Of a DNA stretch of 64,000 nucleotides, positions 25,941 through 33,710 are shown piece after piece. The stretch comes from Bryobacteraceae bacterium. Lineage in GTDB: Bacteria > Acidobacteriota > Terriglobia > Bryobacterales > Bryobacteraceae. The notes beneath the pieces were generated by a model, which worked only from the letters and a program-made list of their open reading frames with translations, was not told where the DNA came from and searched no databases. Both the position numbers and the translations under genes were made by a program. Location of the stretch: assembly GCA_026002875.1 (NCBI GenBank), contig BPGE01000001.1, positions 744,001-808,000 of the forward strand. The letters run 5' to 3'. Numbering within the stretch: position 1 is the first letter of the stretch; each line of letters starts with the position of its first letter.

Positions 25941-26461
25941 GCAGACCGGGGAGAGGCCTGGTCCGCAGCGCCTGCGCTTCCGGCGTTTATGCCCGGTAGC
26001 GGGGACTGCGGTCAGGCTTCTTCTTTCATACGGCCCGGAGGGCTGGAGCGGTTCCCCGGGGAAGCAGGTTGCGAACGGCAACACGGCCACGGGCCGGGGC
26101 AACGGTCGCGAAGAAGACGGAAGCGCTCTTGCGGGGGACCGCACCGCGGAAATCATCGAGAAACAGCGGGTGGAAACCTCCGCCAATCACGCCAGAATGC
26201 CAGACCTGCTCCCGTCCTGCCAGGACGAACGGCGGACGGAAGAATGATTGCAGCAGCTCCCCCTGGCCGGCAGGGAACGTTGTTGCGATGGAAGTCGATG
26301 ACAGGCGGGAAATCCTTTTAGTGAAATTCGCCCGTATCAGCAGGGGAATTCCCGTGAAATCCGCTTCCGGCGCGAGCAGGGCGCGTCCGGAAGACCTGCG
26401 CCGGTGCGGCTACGGGCGCCGCATGGGGCGCGAGTGCAAGCTGGCGTGGAGCGGCCCCCGC
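25941..26461. other. 521-base gap after ahcY, no gene seen
   Basis: Short open frames on the plus strand are Arg/Gly-rich, lack ribosome sites and resemble nothing known. I see no U-tract terminator or RNA motif. It could be a decayed gene. Confidence 0.5.
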
Positions 26462-26989
26462 TCAGCGGTTCTCTTCCAGATACTTCCGCAACGCCGCATC
26501 GCCCTCTTTCAGCAACAACGCGCGCAGATGTTGCTTCTGAATCCGCGCACCACTCTCGAATCCCGTGAAGTAGAAGGAACTGCGCGTTTTGTCTGGCCCC
26601 CAGTCACTTCCGTCGCCAAAACGGACATAATCCAGCCGGATCTCCAGGCTATGGCGCGCCAGCGCAGGATCTTCCGATGGCTGCACCAGAGCCAACGTGA
26701 AAACCCTGCGGGCGCCGGGAGCCAAGACGGGCGGCTGACCAGGGAGCGGCATCCCGATCCAGTGCGTGAAATTCCTCGCGGTCTTGCCTTCCCCGTCCTT
26801 GATCAGAACCAGAAGGCCGATAGCGTGGACGGCTTTCGGGCTGCGGTTCTCCATTTGGACGTCCACAAACGGCGAGCCATTCTCGTCCAGCCGGAAGCCT
26901 CTATCCCGGTAGTCAAGCGAAACCGGATTCACAGTCTGTGCGTGGAGCAGGCTGCAGATGCCCCACAACGCCAACGAGATCAACCTCAT
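26462..26989 (-). CDS. secreted beta-rich protein of unknown function
   Basis: 175 residues with a signal peptide (MRLISLALWGICSLLHAQ). The mature part looks like an immunoglobulin-like beta fold with FVDVQMENRSPKAVHAIGLLVLI and PGARRVFTLALVQPSEDPALARHSLEIRLDYVRFGDGSDWGP. It ends with a helical HLRALLLKEGDAALRKYLEENR. Acidobacteria often have such exported proteins of unknown role. It stands alone in a gene-poor, somewhat AT-richer stretch. Confidence 0.7.
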   Translation of the reverse strand: MRLISLALWGICSLLHAQTVNPVSLDYRDRGFRLDENGSPFVDVQMENRSPKAVHAIGLLVLIKDGEGKTARNFTHWIGMPLPGQPPVLAPGARRVFTLALVQPSEDPALARHSLEIRLDYVRFGDGSDWGPDKTRSSFYFTGFESGARIQKQHLRALLLKEGDAALRKYLEENR

Positions 26990-27164
26990 GACCTTGCACC
27001 TCCGCCAAGTCAGACCGCAGCAGGCTCACTCTTCCAATTCGAAACAACTTCCGCAAGGAATGCATGACCGCTGCGGGACGCCGTCTTCATCCGTCCACAA
27101 GCATTCTGCTGCGCAAGGGCGCGCACCGAGACGCCACGCTTGTGGATTTCGCACTCTCATGCTT

Positions 27165-27374
27165 TCACAGCAATACGTGGACGTCCATTGCTGCATACTG
27201 CAACGCCAATCGATCACATTTCCGGCCGGGGTTTGACCGATTCCCGAACAATTGCAGCCTGCAATCCCAGCAGGCGCCGGGTTCCTGGGATAAGCCGGTT
27301 ATCGGGCCAGGCCAAATCAGCACCACGGAGACCGCCACGAGGGATGCAGCTGCCCACAAAAGCGTCCCCCTCAT
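27165..27374 (-). CDS. small Cys-rich exported protein, probably frameshifted
   Basis: The ATG at 27374 is preceded by AAAGGAGG at nine bases, one of the best ribosome sites in the window. The product opens with MRGTLLWAAASLVAVSVVLIWPG, a signal or membrane segment, then a CWDCRLQLFGNRSNPGRKCD segment, and stops after 69 residues. In the next frame, coding-looking sequence continues to 27026 with further cysteines (YCCE, CAAEC, SCIPCGSC). A one-base insertion or two-base loss near 27200 would join them into a ~115-residue Cys-rich secreted protein. Either a broken gene or a sequencing error explains it. Confidence 0.45.
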   Translation of the reverse strand: MRGTLLWAAASLVAVSVVLIWPGPITGLSQEPGACWDCRLQLFGNRSNPGRKCDRLALQYAAMDVHVLL

Positions 27375-27524
27375 CCGCAGCGCCCTCCTTTGTTCCCCTC
27401 CGTACCACAGAAGGCGAAAGTAGTCAAGAGAATCGTGAGATCTGATCGCAAAAGCGGCCGAAAACAGAGAAAAAACACCGCGGCAGACGCGGCCGGTGCA
27501 GTTGTTCAGCACGCTTTAGCCGAA

Positions 27525-27624
27525 GGGACAGCCTGATCCGGAACCTTCGCGATTTTGGCGATGGCGCCAATGGTGACTGACACCTTCGCAATTCTCTTCC
27601 AAGCGTCGGATCGGCCTGTTCCTT
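27525..27624 (+). repeat. REP-like palindromic unit A
   Basis: The unit begins with GGGACAGCCTGATCCGG (27525-27541). It has the core GCCAATGGTGACTGACACC, ending CACCTTCGC at 27589, and closes with CGGATCGGCCTGTTCC, an imperfect complement of its start. The boundary is approximate. Similar GGTGTC/GACACC dyads are, from memory, scattered in Acidobacteria and Planctomycetes. Confidence 0.5.
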
Positions 27625-27871
27625 CAGGCGGATGCCCGGTTCTCCTTCTCTGAATACCTCTGTGAGCAAAGGGGGGATGCCGTATGGAGCCGCTGGGGTG
27701 ACGCCTGGCGGGCCTGAAATTGCGTTCCGGCTCTTCCATGGCTTTCGCATGTGTTCATCAGCCCGCCGGCTCTTGATGGCCGGCCCTGGTACGGACAAAA
27801 TCTTTGAAAATGCGCCTGTTGACCGTGCCGCCGCGGGCCGATGCTCCGCCCCCGGGTTTCCGGGGCCAAAG

Positions 27872-27970
27872 TGCGGCAGCATGATCTGGATGGGTCGGAA
27901 ATTTCGCGAAGGTGCCAATGGTGTCTGACACCTTCGCGTTTTAGAGAAAGGCGCCGGATCAGGCTGTCCC
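27872..27970 (+). repeat. REP-like palindromic unit B
   Basis: Contains GCGAAGGTG (27907-27915) and its exact complement CACCTTCGC (27929-27937) around the core GCCAATGGTGTCTGACACC, which differs from unit A at one base. It ends with CCGGATCAGGCTGTCCC (27954-27970), the exact complement of the 17-base start of unit A. The left edge is only loosely similar to unit A. Confidence 0.5.
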
Positions 27971-27991
27971 CTCCGTTGGTAGAATTGGGAT

Positions 27992-28537
27992 TTGCGGTAC
28001 TTTTTCTCGCGGCACGTCCCGGACGCGCGGCGCGTCCTGCTGGTGGAAAGCGGCCCGCGCCACCTGATCGAAGACATCCTGCCAGGCCTTTACACGCAGC
28101 CCGTCAACCAGCGGGTGGATCTGTTCACCTGCTTCAGCGGCCTTCCGCGCGGCTTCGACACGGGCCGCGGCGAAGTCTTCCGCACCCGCGACTATCAGGG
28201 GCGCGCGGCGCGGAAGCGGCTGTACTCGATGCTCCGCCACCGGGGCTACGACATCCTCGGCATCCTCTGCGCCGACACGCCCGTGATGGCCAAGTGGAAG
28301 TGGGCGCTGGCGTGGCAGGTGCCCGCCAAGGTTTTCATCCTGAACGAAAACTGCGACTACTTCTGGTTCGACTACACGCAGTGGCGCACCATGCTCCACT
28401 TCCTGCTGTTCCGCGCCGGCCTGACGGGCGCGGAGGGCGCAGCCACGGTGGCGCGGCTTGTTTTTGCACCTTTCGTACTCCTTTACTTGCTCGGATTCGC
28501 GGCGTACATTCATCTGCGGAGGGCGCTCCGGACATGA
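27992..28537 (+). CDS. conserved membrane-anchored protein, glycosyltransferase-like
   Basis: About 181 residues from a TTG start (product opens MRYFFSRHVPDARRVLLVESGPRHL); no better start is visible. The first 150 residues look like one Rossmann-type domain: RVLLVESGPRHLIEDILPGL, VDLFTCFSGLP, RRLYSMLRHRGYDILGILCADTPVMAKWKWALAWQVPAKVFILNENCDYFW. A C-terminal hydrophobic helix (FAPFVLLYLLGFAAYIHL) anchors it. It recalls one half of GT9/heptosyltransferase-like proteins, but I cannot name a family. Stop overlaps the next ATG (ATGA). Confidence 0.65.
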   Translation: MRYFFSRHVPDARRVLLVESGPRHLIEDILPGLYTQPVNQRVDLFTCFSGLPRGFDTGRGEVFRTRDYQGRAARKRLYSMLRHRGYDILGILCADTPVMAKWKWALAWQVPAKVFILNENCDYFWFDYTQWRTMLHFLLFRAGLTGAEGAATVARLVFAPFVLLYLLGFAAYIHLRRALRT

Positions 28538-29502
28538 AAGCGGTCTTTGTCACGGAATTCGGCGGCGTCGAGAAGCTGCGCTATGAGGATCTGCCCATGC
28601 CCGTGCCCGGCGACGGGCAGGCGCTCGTGAAGATCCACGCCATCGGCGTCAATTTCATCGACATTTACTACCGCACGGGACTTTACCCGGCGGCGCCGCC
28701 CGTGGTGCTGGGCATGGAGGCGGCGGGGGTGGTGGAGCGCGTCGCGCCCGGCGTCAGGGAAGTGAAGGTCGGAGACCGCGTGGCCTGGGCCATGCACCGC
28801 GGCGCGTACGCCGAGCACGCCGCCGTGCCCGCCTGGCTGCTGGTCCCCATTCCTCCCGAGCTCGACTTCCAGTCCGCTGCGGCGTCGCTGCTGCAGGGCA
28901 TGACGGCGCATTATCTGACGCACTCGACTTATCCGCTGAAAGAAGGCGAGACGTGCCTGGTGCATGCCGCGGCGGGCGGCACGGGGCGGTGGATCGCGGC
29001 GGCGGCGAAGATCCGCGGAGCGCGCGTCATCGGAACGACCTCCACGCCCGAAAAGGCGAAGATCGCGCGGGAAGCGGGCTGCGACGAAGTGATTCTGTAC
29101 ACGGAGCAGGATTTCGAAACCGAAGTGCGCCGCCTGACGGCTCAGCGCGGCGTGGATGTCGTGTACGACTCGGTCGGGGCCGCCACCTGGGAGAAAAGCC
29201 TCGGTTCGCTGCGGCCGCGCGGCATGATGGTCAGCTTCGGCAACGCCAGCGGCGCCGTGCCTGCTTTCCAGCCGCTCGTGCTGAGCCAGAAAGGTTCGCT
29301 GTTCCTGACGCGGCCCACGCTGTTCCATTACTGCGCCACGCGCGACGAGCTGTTGTGGCGCGCGGGCGACGTGTTCCGCTGGCTGATCGAGGGGCGCTTC
29401 CAGCTCCTGATCGACAAGGTGTACCGGTTGTCCGAAGCAGGCCAGGCGCAGACCGATCTGGCCTCGCGCAAGACCGCGGGCAAGCTGCTGCTGGTTCCCT
29501 GA
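28534..29502 (+). CDS. qor: NADPH:quinone oxidoreductase-like (MDR) protein
   Basis: About 322 residues from the ATG in the ATGA overlap with the preceding gene. A zinc-free medium-chain reductase: opening VTEFGGVEKLRYEDLPMPVPGDGQALVKIHAIGVNFIDIYYRTGLYP, then LLQGMTAHYLTHSTYPLKEGETCLVHAAAGGTGRWI (cofactor loop) and VVYDSVGAATWEKSL. These are diagnostic of quinone oxidoreductase (Qor). It reduces quinones or unsaturated carbonyls with NADPH in the cytoplasm. Confidence 0.9.
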   Translation: MKAVFVTEFGGVEKLRYEDLPMPVPGDGQALVKIHAIGVNFIDIYYRTGLYPAAPPVVLGMEAAGVVERVAPGVREVKVGDRVAWAMHRGAYAEHAAVPAWLLVPIPPELDFQSAAASLLQGMTAHYLTHSTYPLKEGETCLVHAAAGGTGRWIAAAAKIRGARVIGTTSTPEKAKIAREAGCDEVILYTEQDFETEVRRLTAQRGVDVVYDSVGAATWEKSLGSLRPRGMMVSFGNASGAVPAFQPLVLSQKGSLFLTRPTLFHYCATRDELLWRAGDVFRWLIEGRFQLLIDKVYRLSEAGQAQTDLASRKTAGKLLLVP

Positions 29503-29509
29503 ACTGCGC

Positions 29510-30316
29510 TCAGCGCGGCGGCGGGGGCATCGGCACGGTCTGGCCGCCCAGGCCCGCGTAGGTGTCCTTCACGCGGATCACCTTGCCGTTGGCGAACGTC
29601 ACGAACGTGATTTTCCCTGGCGGGTAGCCGTACACCCAGTCTTCGGTCTCCACTCCGTCGACGGTTTCGCGCCAGCGGTCGCGCGGATGTCCGAGCGCCA
29701 TCTTTACCTGCTCCGGCGTCATGCCGACTTCGGCGCGGTTGGCCTTGATCGCCTCCTGGATCTCCGGCGGCAGTGTGTCGAAATAGTTCTGCGTGGCCGA
29801 TCGCGTGTCGAACTCGAGCACCGGCTTCAGCATCTGTTTCACGTCGGAGGGTTTCGTCTCCGGAGGAATCCTGCCGGGGAAGACCAGCGCAATCGTGGTG
29901 CCCGCCGAGCGCGTGATGTTGCGCGACATCGGCACCGTGCGGCCGGACGTGCCGACGCCGCCCTCGATGCGCTCGTACCACTTGCCGCGGGTGTTCAGCC
30001 CGCCGTTGATCTGCAGGACGATGCGGTCGTCCTCGATGTCCACCTTGGTGATCTGGACCAGCTCGCCGACCCGCGCCACCGCGCCGAACTCGTCTCCCTT
30101 CTCCCGCCACTCGGTCTTGTCATAGGTGCCGTCGGCGCGGATCTGGACCGGCCGCTTGACCCTCGGAATGAACGCCTTCACCGTGGCGAACTCCGCTGTC
30201 AGGCCGCGGAGAAGCTCGATCTTCTCCTCGTCGGTCAGCTTGCGGACGCGGTCTTCCTTGCCCCGCTGCGCAGGCAGCAGAAGAGCCACGAAGAGGAGCG
30301 CACACAACCGCCGCAC
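29510..30316 (-). CDS. exported protein with SmpA/BamE-like C-terminal segment
   Basis: About 268 residues. The GTG at 30316 is preceded by AGGAGG at eight bases and starts the signal peptide VRRLCALLFVALLLPAQ; longer in-frame extensions lack this. The middle is beta-rich (VARVGELVQITKVDIEDDRIVLQINGGLNTRGKWYERIE). The C-terminal ~80 residues (AEVGMTPEQVKMALGHPRDRWRETVDGVETEDWVYGYPPGKITFVTFANGKVIRVKD) match the SmpA/OmlA-like pattern: MTxxQVxxxLGxP, then a W-Y pair and FxNGKV. It is probably an envelope protein; role unknown. Confidence 0.72.
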   Translation of the reverse strand: MRRLCALLFVALLLPAQRGKEDRVRKLTDEEKIELLRGLTAEFATVKAFIPRVKRPVQIRADGTYDKTEWREKGDEFGAVARVGELVQITKVDIEDDRIVLQINGGLNTRGKWYERIEGGVGTSGRTVPMSRNITRSAGTTIALVFPGRIPPETKPSDVKQMLKPVLEFDTRSATQNYFDTLPPEIQEAIKANRAEVGMTPEQVKMALGHPRDRWRETVDGVETEDWVYGYPPGKITFVTFANGKVIRVKDTYAGLGGQTVPMPPPPR

Positions 30317-30336
30317 GGCTTCAGCCTCCTGATGAA

Positions 30337-31203
30337 TCAGACGCGGCCGGCAGTCCCGGGTTGCCAATTCCGGCGCCAGAGCCACAGCAGAAGCGCGAGA
30401 GCCGCAGCTGTCGTCGGGAGACCGGCCTCGATCCCATACTCGCCCCCGCTCCACAGCGGGCCCGCTTTCCACTCCAGCGCGTGGCCCGTCAACCCCATCT
30501 TAAACCCGCTCAGCCGGACGCCCGCGAGCGGCAGCGCCCAGTTCCAGCCGAAGTGCAGCCCGATGGGCAGCCACAGGCTCTGCGAGCGCCACCACGCCAA
30601 TGCAAGCACGGCGCCCCAGAGGGCCGTGTTCGCCACGCCCGCCCAGCTCGATTGCGGATTGTCGAAGTGCGCCAGAGCGAACAGCACCGCAAAGGGCGGG
30701 ATCACCCGCGCGGGGCCGAACCTCCGCGCCAGGATCTGAAACGGATAGCCGCGGAACATGAGTTCCTCTCCCGCCGCGCCAACCCACAGCATCAGCGTGA
30801 CAAAGACGAACTTGCCCGCGCCGGACGCCATCTCCGGCTCCCCGGACCGCACGATGGAGGCCATGCCCAGCAGCACGGGCAGTCCCGCCGCAGCCAGTCC
30901 CGCCACGAGGCCAGCAAGGGTTCCCAGCACGAAATTCCGTTGCCCGTGCGGCCACCAGGCGAGGCCGATGTCGCCCATCTGGCCCCGCTCGAACATCCGC
31001 AGCACAAGCACCGTGGCCAGCGCCGCCGCCAGAAAAACACCCAGGGCGCTGGCCAGCAGGAGACTGTCAAACACGGCATACAGCGCGCCGCCGAACACCA
31101 TCCCGCCGATGCGCACAAACAGCAGGAACAGCGCCGCGCGGATGCCCAGCCCGGCGGCCGACGGGGCAGGGGACGAGAGGGGGGCGGTCTCCGGTCCGGT
31201 CAT
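30337..31203 (-). CDS. CPBP-family intramembrane metalloprotease
   Basis: 288 residues with about eight membrane segments. The CPBP/Abi motifs are present: AAGEELMFRGYPFQ (EExxxR), ALAHFDNPQSSW (FxxxH) and GLHFGWNWALPLAG (HxxxN). The family is related to CAAX prenyl proteases and includes bacteriocin-immunity and maturation proteins; substrates in Acidobacteria are unknown. A 20-base gap separates its stop from the start of the gene at 29510-30316, so they may be co-transcribed. Confidence 0.88.
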   Translation of the reverse strand: MTGPETAPLSSPAPSAAGLGIRAALFLLFVRIGGMVFGGALYAVFDSLLLASALGVFLAAALATVLVLRMFERGQMGDIGLAWWPHGQRNFVLGTLAGLVAGLAAAGLPVLLGMASIVRSGEPEMASGAGKFVFVTLMLWVGAAGEELMFRGYPFQILARRFGPARVIPPFAVLFALAHFDNPQSSWAGVANTALWGAVLALAWWRSQSLWLPIGLHFGWNWALPLAGVRLSGFKMGLTGHALEWKAGPLWSGGEYGIEAGLPTTAAALALLLWLWRRNWQPGTAGRV

Positions 31204-31310
31204 GTTTCCGGCTCCTGGTCCACCGTTCGCGCCTGCGCGGCTGATGATGCCATCTCCAGCCCCAGCTTACAGGAAGCGCCGGCGGCCTGCCTCTGGCATA
31301 CCATGGAGGC

Positions 31311-31817
31311 ATGGCCGTGCGGCGCATTCTCGAACTGGGCGATGACACCCTGCGGCAGGTCTCCGCTCCGGCGCGCGACCCCGGAGAGATCCGCCGCGTG
31401 ATGCAGGATCTCGAAGACACGCTGGCCGATTTCCGCCGACGGCACGGCTTCGGCCGCGGCATCAGCGCCATCCAGATCGGCGAGCCCCTGCGGCTGATCT
31501 TTCTCGAAGTGGCCGGCCGGCGCTACGAGCTCATCAACCCGGTGTTCGCCGAGAAAAGCAGCGAAACGTTCGAGATGTGGGACGACTGCTTCTCGTTTCC
31601 CGATCTCATGGTGCGGCTGCGGAGGCATACGCGGGTCGTGATCGAGTACGAAAACCCGGAAGGCGGGCGGCAGCGCCTGGAAGCCGAGCACGCCCTGTCG
31701 GAACTCATCCAGCATGAGATGGATCACCTGGACGGCGTGCTCGCCGTCGACCATGCGCGGTCAAGCCGGGACCTGATGACGCGGCGGGAATGGCTGCGTC
31801 AGACCGGCAAAGCCTGA
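31311..31817 (+). CDS. peptide deformylase-like protein, atypical motif 2
   Basis: 168 residues with the peptide deformylase layout. Motif 1 GxGLAAxQIG appears as GRGISAIQIG, motif 3 QHExDHLxG as QHEMDHLDG with both His ligands and the Glu. Motif 2, normally EGCLS, is WDDCFSFP, keeping the Cys ligand but not Glu-Gly or Leu. The N-terminus (ILELGDDTLRQVSAPA) is standard. It may be a second deformylase or a divergent enzyme with another substrate. Confidence 0.8.
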   Translation: MAVRRILELGDDTLRQVSAPARDPGEIRRVMQDLEDTLADFRRRHGFGRGISAIQIGEPLRLIFLEVAGRRYELINPVFAEKSSETFEMWDDCFSFPDLMVRLRRHTRVVIEYENPEGGRQRLEAEHALSELIQHEMDHLDGVLAVDHARSSRDLMTRREWLRQTGKA

Positions 31818-31867
31818 CGCTGCTATACCCGGCGCAGGCGCGGATTAGGAGTACTATGGGAGCCGGG

Positions 31868-31912
31868 GTCGCCCAGGCACCCTATGGGCGGCGTGCATGC
31901 CCTAATTCGGGC
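31868..31912 (+). promoter_or_regulatory. structured leader upstream of the PilZ gene
   Basis: An eight-pair stem (31868-31875 with 31885-31892, one G-T pair) is followed by a short GCCC/GGGC hairpin (31899-31902 with 31909-31912), about 65-110 bases ahead of the PilZ start. No riboswitch class is recognisable and no U-tract follows. Confidence 0.25.
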
Positions 31913-31977
31913 TAAGGTAAAAAAGTCGCCCGCGGCAGTCTGCACGAGGCAATGCGGTTGTCCGATGGAGTGAGTGT

Positions 31978-32355
31978 ATGATCGATCGGCGGTCCGAACC
32001 GAGGATGTTGTGCGCGGATCTGGTCGATGTCCGCTGGAAAGATCAGAACGGAAAGACTCGGCGCGCCGTGGCCAATCTGGAGGATATTTCCCTGTCCGGC
32101 GCCTGCCTGCAGCTGGAGACGAAGGTTCCGGTGGGCGCGCCGATGCGGATCGCGTACGAACAGGGCGAATTCGCCGGCGTCGTGCGCTACTGCATGTACA
32201 AGGACATCGGCTGGTATGTCGGCGTGCAGTTCGAGCCGGGCTACCGCTGGAATGAACGCGAGTACCGCCCGATGCACCTGCTCGACCCCCGCTCGCTCGT
32301 CCGCAAGGCGCCCCACCGGATGAAGCAGGACTACCCGCGCCCGCGGGGCGGCTGA
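31978..32355 (+). CDS. PilZ-domain protein
   Basis: 125 residues; the ATG follows GGAG at seven bases. PilZ features are RRSEPR near the N-terminus (RxxxR c-di-GMP motif) and DISLSGACLQLE (D/NxSxxG), followed by the FAGVVRYCMYKDIGWYVGVQFEPGY strand pair. It should bind cyclic di-GMP and act as an adaptor, perhaps for motility or exopolysaccharide. An HD-GYP phosphodiesterase is encoded at 57988-59166. Confidence 0.85.
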   Translation: MIDRRSEPRMLCADLVDVRWKDQNGKTRRAVANLEDISLSGACLQLETKVPVGAPMRIAYEQGEFAGVVRYCMYKDIGWYVGVQFEPGYRWNEREYRPMHLLDPRSLVRKAPHRMKQDYPRPRGG

Positions 32356-32382
32356 GCGCGGGCAGCCAGGCCGCAAGGCCGC

Positions 32383-32976
32383 TCAGAAGTCGCCCTCTTT
32401 GACGTACGGGTGCGACCAGAGGATCACCTGCAAGAGCACGCTCTTGATCCACGCCTGGTGCATCCGGTCCACCTCCTCGGCAGAGGCCCCGGAGGAGGCC
32501 AGGAACGGTCTGAGCGTCGCCGTCACCGGGAACAGCAGCGCAATCAGGTAGCGGAACGGCACATGAGCCGAGCCGCGCGCCCCGTCGGTCCTGTTTTTCT
32601 TCAGCCGGTGATGGCGGAGGCCGATCTCATGTTGGTAGTCAAGCCACGCCTGCCCGTACTCGGCGGACGCCGTATCCAGAATCCATTGCCCGAACCGCTT
32701 CCGCACCGCGCCCAGATACGCCGTGTCCGGCTGTCCGGTCTGCGGGTCGCAGAAGGCCGCCACCAGGTGCGGATTCGATCCGACGAAGCCGTACCAGACA
32801 TCAAGGATCTTCTCCGCCTGCGGCGCCAGGATCTCCCGCGAACGCCGGAGAGCGGCCGCGTCTTCTTCGGTGAAAAGAACCGTCTTCTTCAGCAGCTCGA
32901 ACTCCTCGGCGCTGACGGGGGACCGGCCCAGCGCCGGAGAGCCGAAATCATATCCGGGGATGTTTGTTTGGGCCAT
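32383..32976 (-). CDS. protoglobin-domain haem protein
   Basis: 197 residues matching the single-domain protoglobin family. It opens with IPGYDFGSPALGRSPVSAEEFELLKKTVLFTEEDAAALRRSREIL. The probable proximal histidine is in DYQHEIGLRHH, and LIALLFPVTATLRPFLASSG follows. Protoglobins bind O2, CO and NO. The ATG has AAGGAGA eight to nine bases upstream and lies inside the 3' end of the MarR gene (29-base overlap), so they are coupled. Confidence 0.85.
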   Translation of the reverse strand: MAQTNIPGYDFGSPALGRSPVSAEEFELLKKTVLFTEEDAAALRRSREILAPQAEKILDVWYGFVGSNPHLVAAFCDPQTGQPDTAYLGAVRKRFGQWILDTASAEYGQAWLDYQHEIGLRHHRLKKNRTDGARGSAHVPFRYLIALLFPVTATLRPFLASSGASAEEVDRMHQAWIKSVLLQVILWSHPYVKEGDF

Positions 32977-33634
32977 CGGATTCTCCTTTCCAGGGTGCGA
33001 GTGAGATAAGGACGCGCTGATGCATCTGCTGCGCCTCTTCGGGCGCGGCCTGGAAATCAGGGCAATCGAGGCGGAACGCCCTCAGCCCGAACGGGGCCTG
33101 CACGAAATGACAGAAATGCGGGGCCGGAGAGCCGGGAAACCGCTCCGGCTCGAAATAAAGGCAGTTCGTGCACATGCGGGCCACCGGAATGCGGCCCTGC
33201 TCCTGAAGAGAACGAATCATGGCCATCAGCGCCGCCAGCAGGTTTTCCTGCATCGGAGCCGGCAGCGCATCCACGGCCGCCAGCAGATAGTCCGGCCACT
33301 GGCTGGCCGCAGCGGCCGCGCGCCGCCCGCGCGCCGTCAGATCCAGCAGCCCGGCGCGTCCGTCGGCAGGGTCGCTGCGGCGGCGCACCATTCCCTTTTT
33401 CTCGAGCGCCGCCACGGCGTCGCTCACCGTCGGCAACGAAAGAGCCAGCAGCTCGGCCAGCGCCGACAGGCGCAGCGACCGCGGAGGCCGCGAAGCGAGC
33501 GCCGCCAGGATCTGCGCCTGCGTCGGCGTCAGCGACTGCGCGGCGGCCGCCTGCCAGCCGTGGTGCCGCAACAGGAGCGAGATCCGGGCCAGGCCCGAGG
33601 CGATGCGCTGGGAAAGGGCGGGGACGGAACTCAT
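32948..33634 (-). CDS. MarR-family regulator with C-terminal four-Cys motif
   Basis: 228 residues. Residues ~30-130 form a MarR winged helix (LTPTQAQILAALASRP, LSALAELLALSLPTVSDAVAALEKKGMVRRRSDPADGRAGLLDLTARG). The C-terminal ~60 residues contain CTNCLYFEPE, HFCHFV and LDCPDF, i.e. CxxC-x16-C-x17-C, suited to an iron-sulfur cluster or zinc. That tail is unlike classic MarR. Coupled to a protoglobin, it probably senses O2, NO or redox state; this is inference. Confidence 0.85.
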   Translation of the reverse strand: MSSVPALSQRIASGLARISLLLRHHGWQAAAAQSLTPTQAQILAALASRPPRSLRLSALAELLALSLPTVSDAVAALEKKGMVRRRSDPADGRAGLLDLTARGRRAAAAASQWPDYLLAAVDALPAPMQENLLAALMAMIRSLQEQGRIPVARMCTNCLYFEPERFPGSPAPHFCHFVQAPFGLRAFRLDCPDFQAAPEEAQQMHQRVLISLAPWKGESDGPNKHPRI

Positions 33635-33651
33635 ACTTAGCAGTCCTAACT
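33635..33651. promoter_or_regulatory. TTAG-N5-CTAA dyad, candidate MarR operator
   Basis: ACTTAG CAGTC CTAACT lies immediately upstream of the MarR start; the inner TTAG/CTAA arms are exact and the sixth pair matches with one mismatch in between. MarR proteins often bind such TTAG...CTAA dyads, so autoregulation is likely. The site also sits ~60 bases ahead of the plus-strand gene at 33711. Confidence 0.5.
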
Positions 33652-33710
33652 ATATTGCCGGACCGCTCCGCCTGTCAAGGTCCGGAGCCGGCCTGCCGCG
33701 TGATAGTGTC

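Larger units (their letters stand above)
27375..27991. other. 617-base gap carrying the REP-like pair
   Basis: No gene. The segment contains two related palindromic units (27525-27624 and 27872-27970, listed separately). Minus-strand frames across it contain repeats of the same palindromes in translation and are not credible proteins. Confidence 0.6.

Noticed and set aside
25989-26321. Plus-strand open frame after ahcY.
   Set aside because: Arg/Gly-rich translation without ribosome site, signal or recognisable domain.
27424-28077. Minus-strand open frame of 217 codons.
   Set aside because: It crosses both REP-like units and has no start signal or domain.
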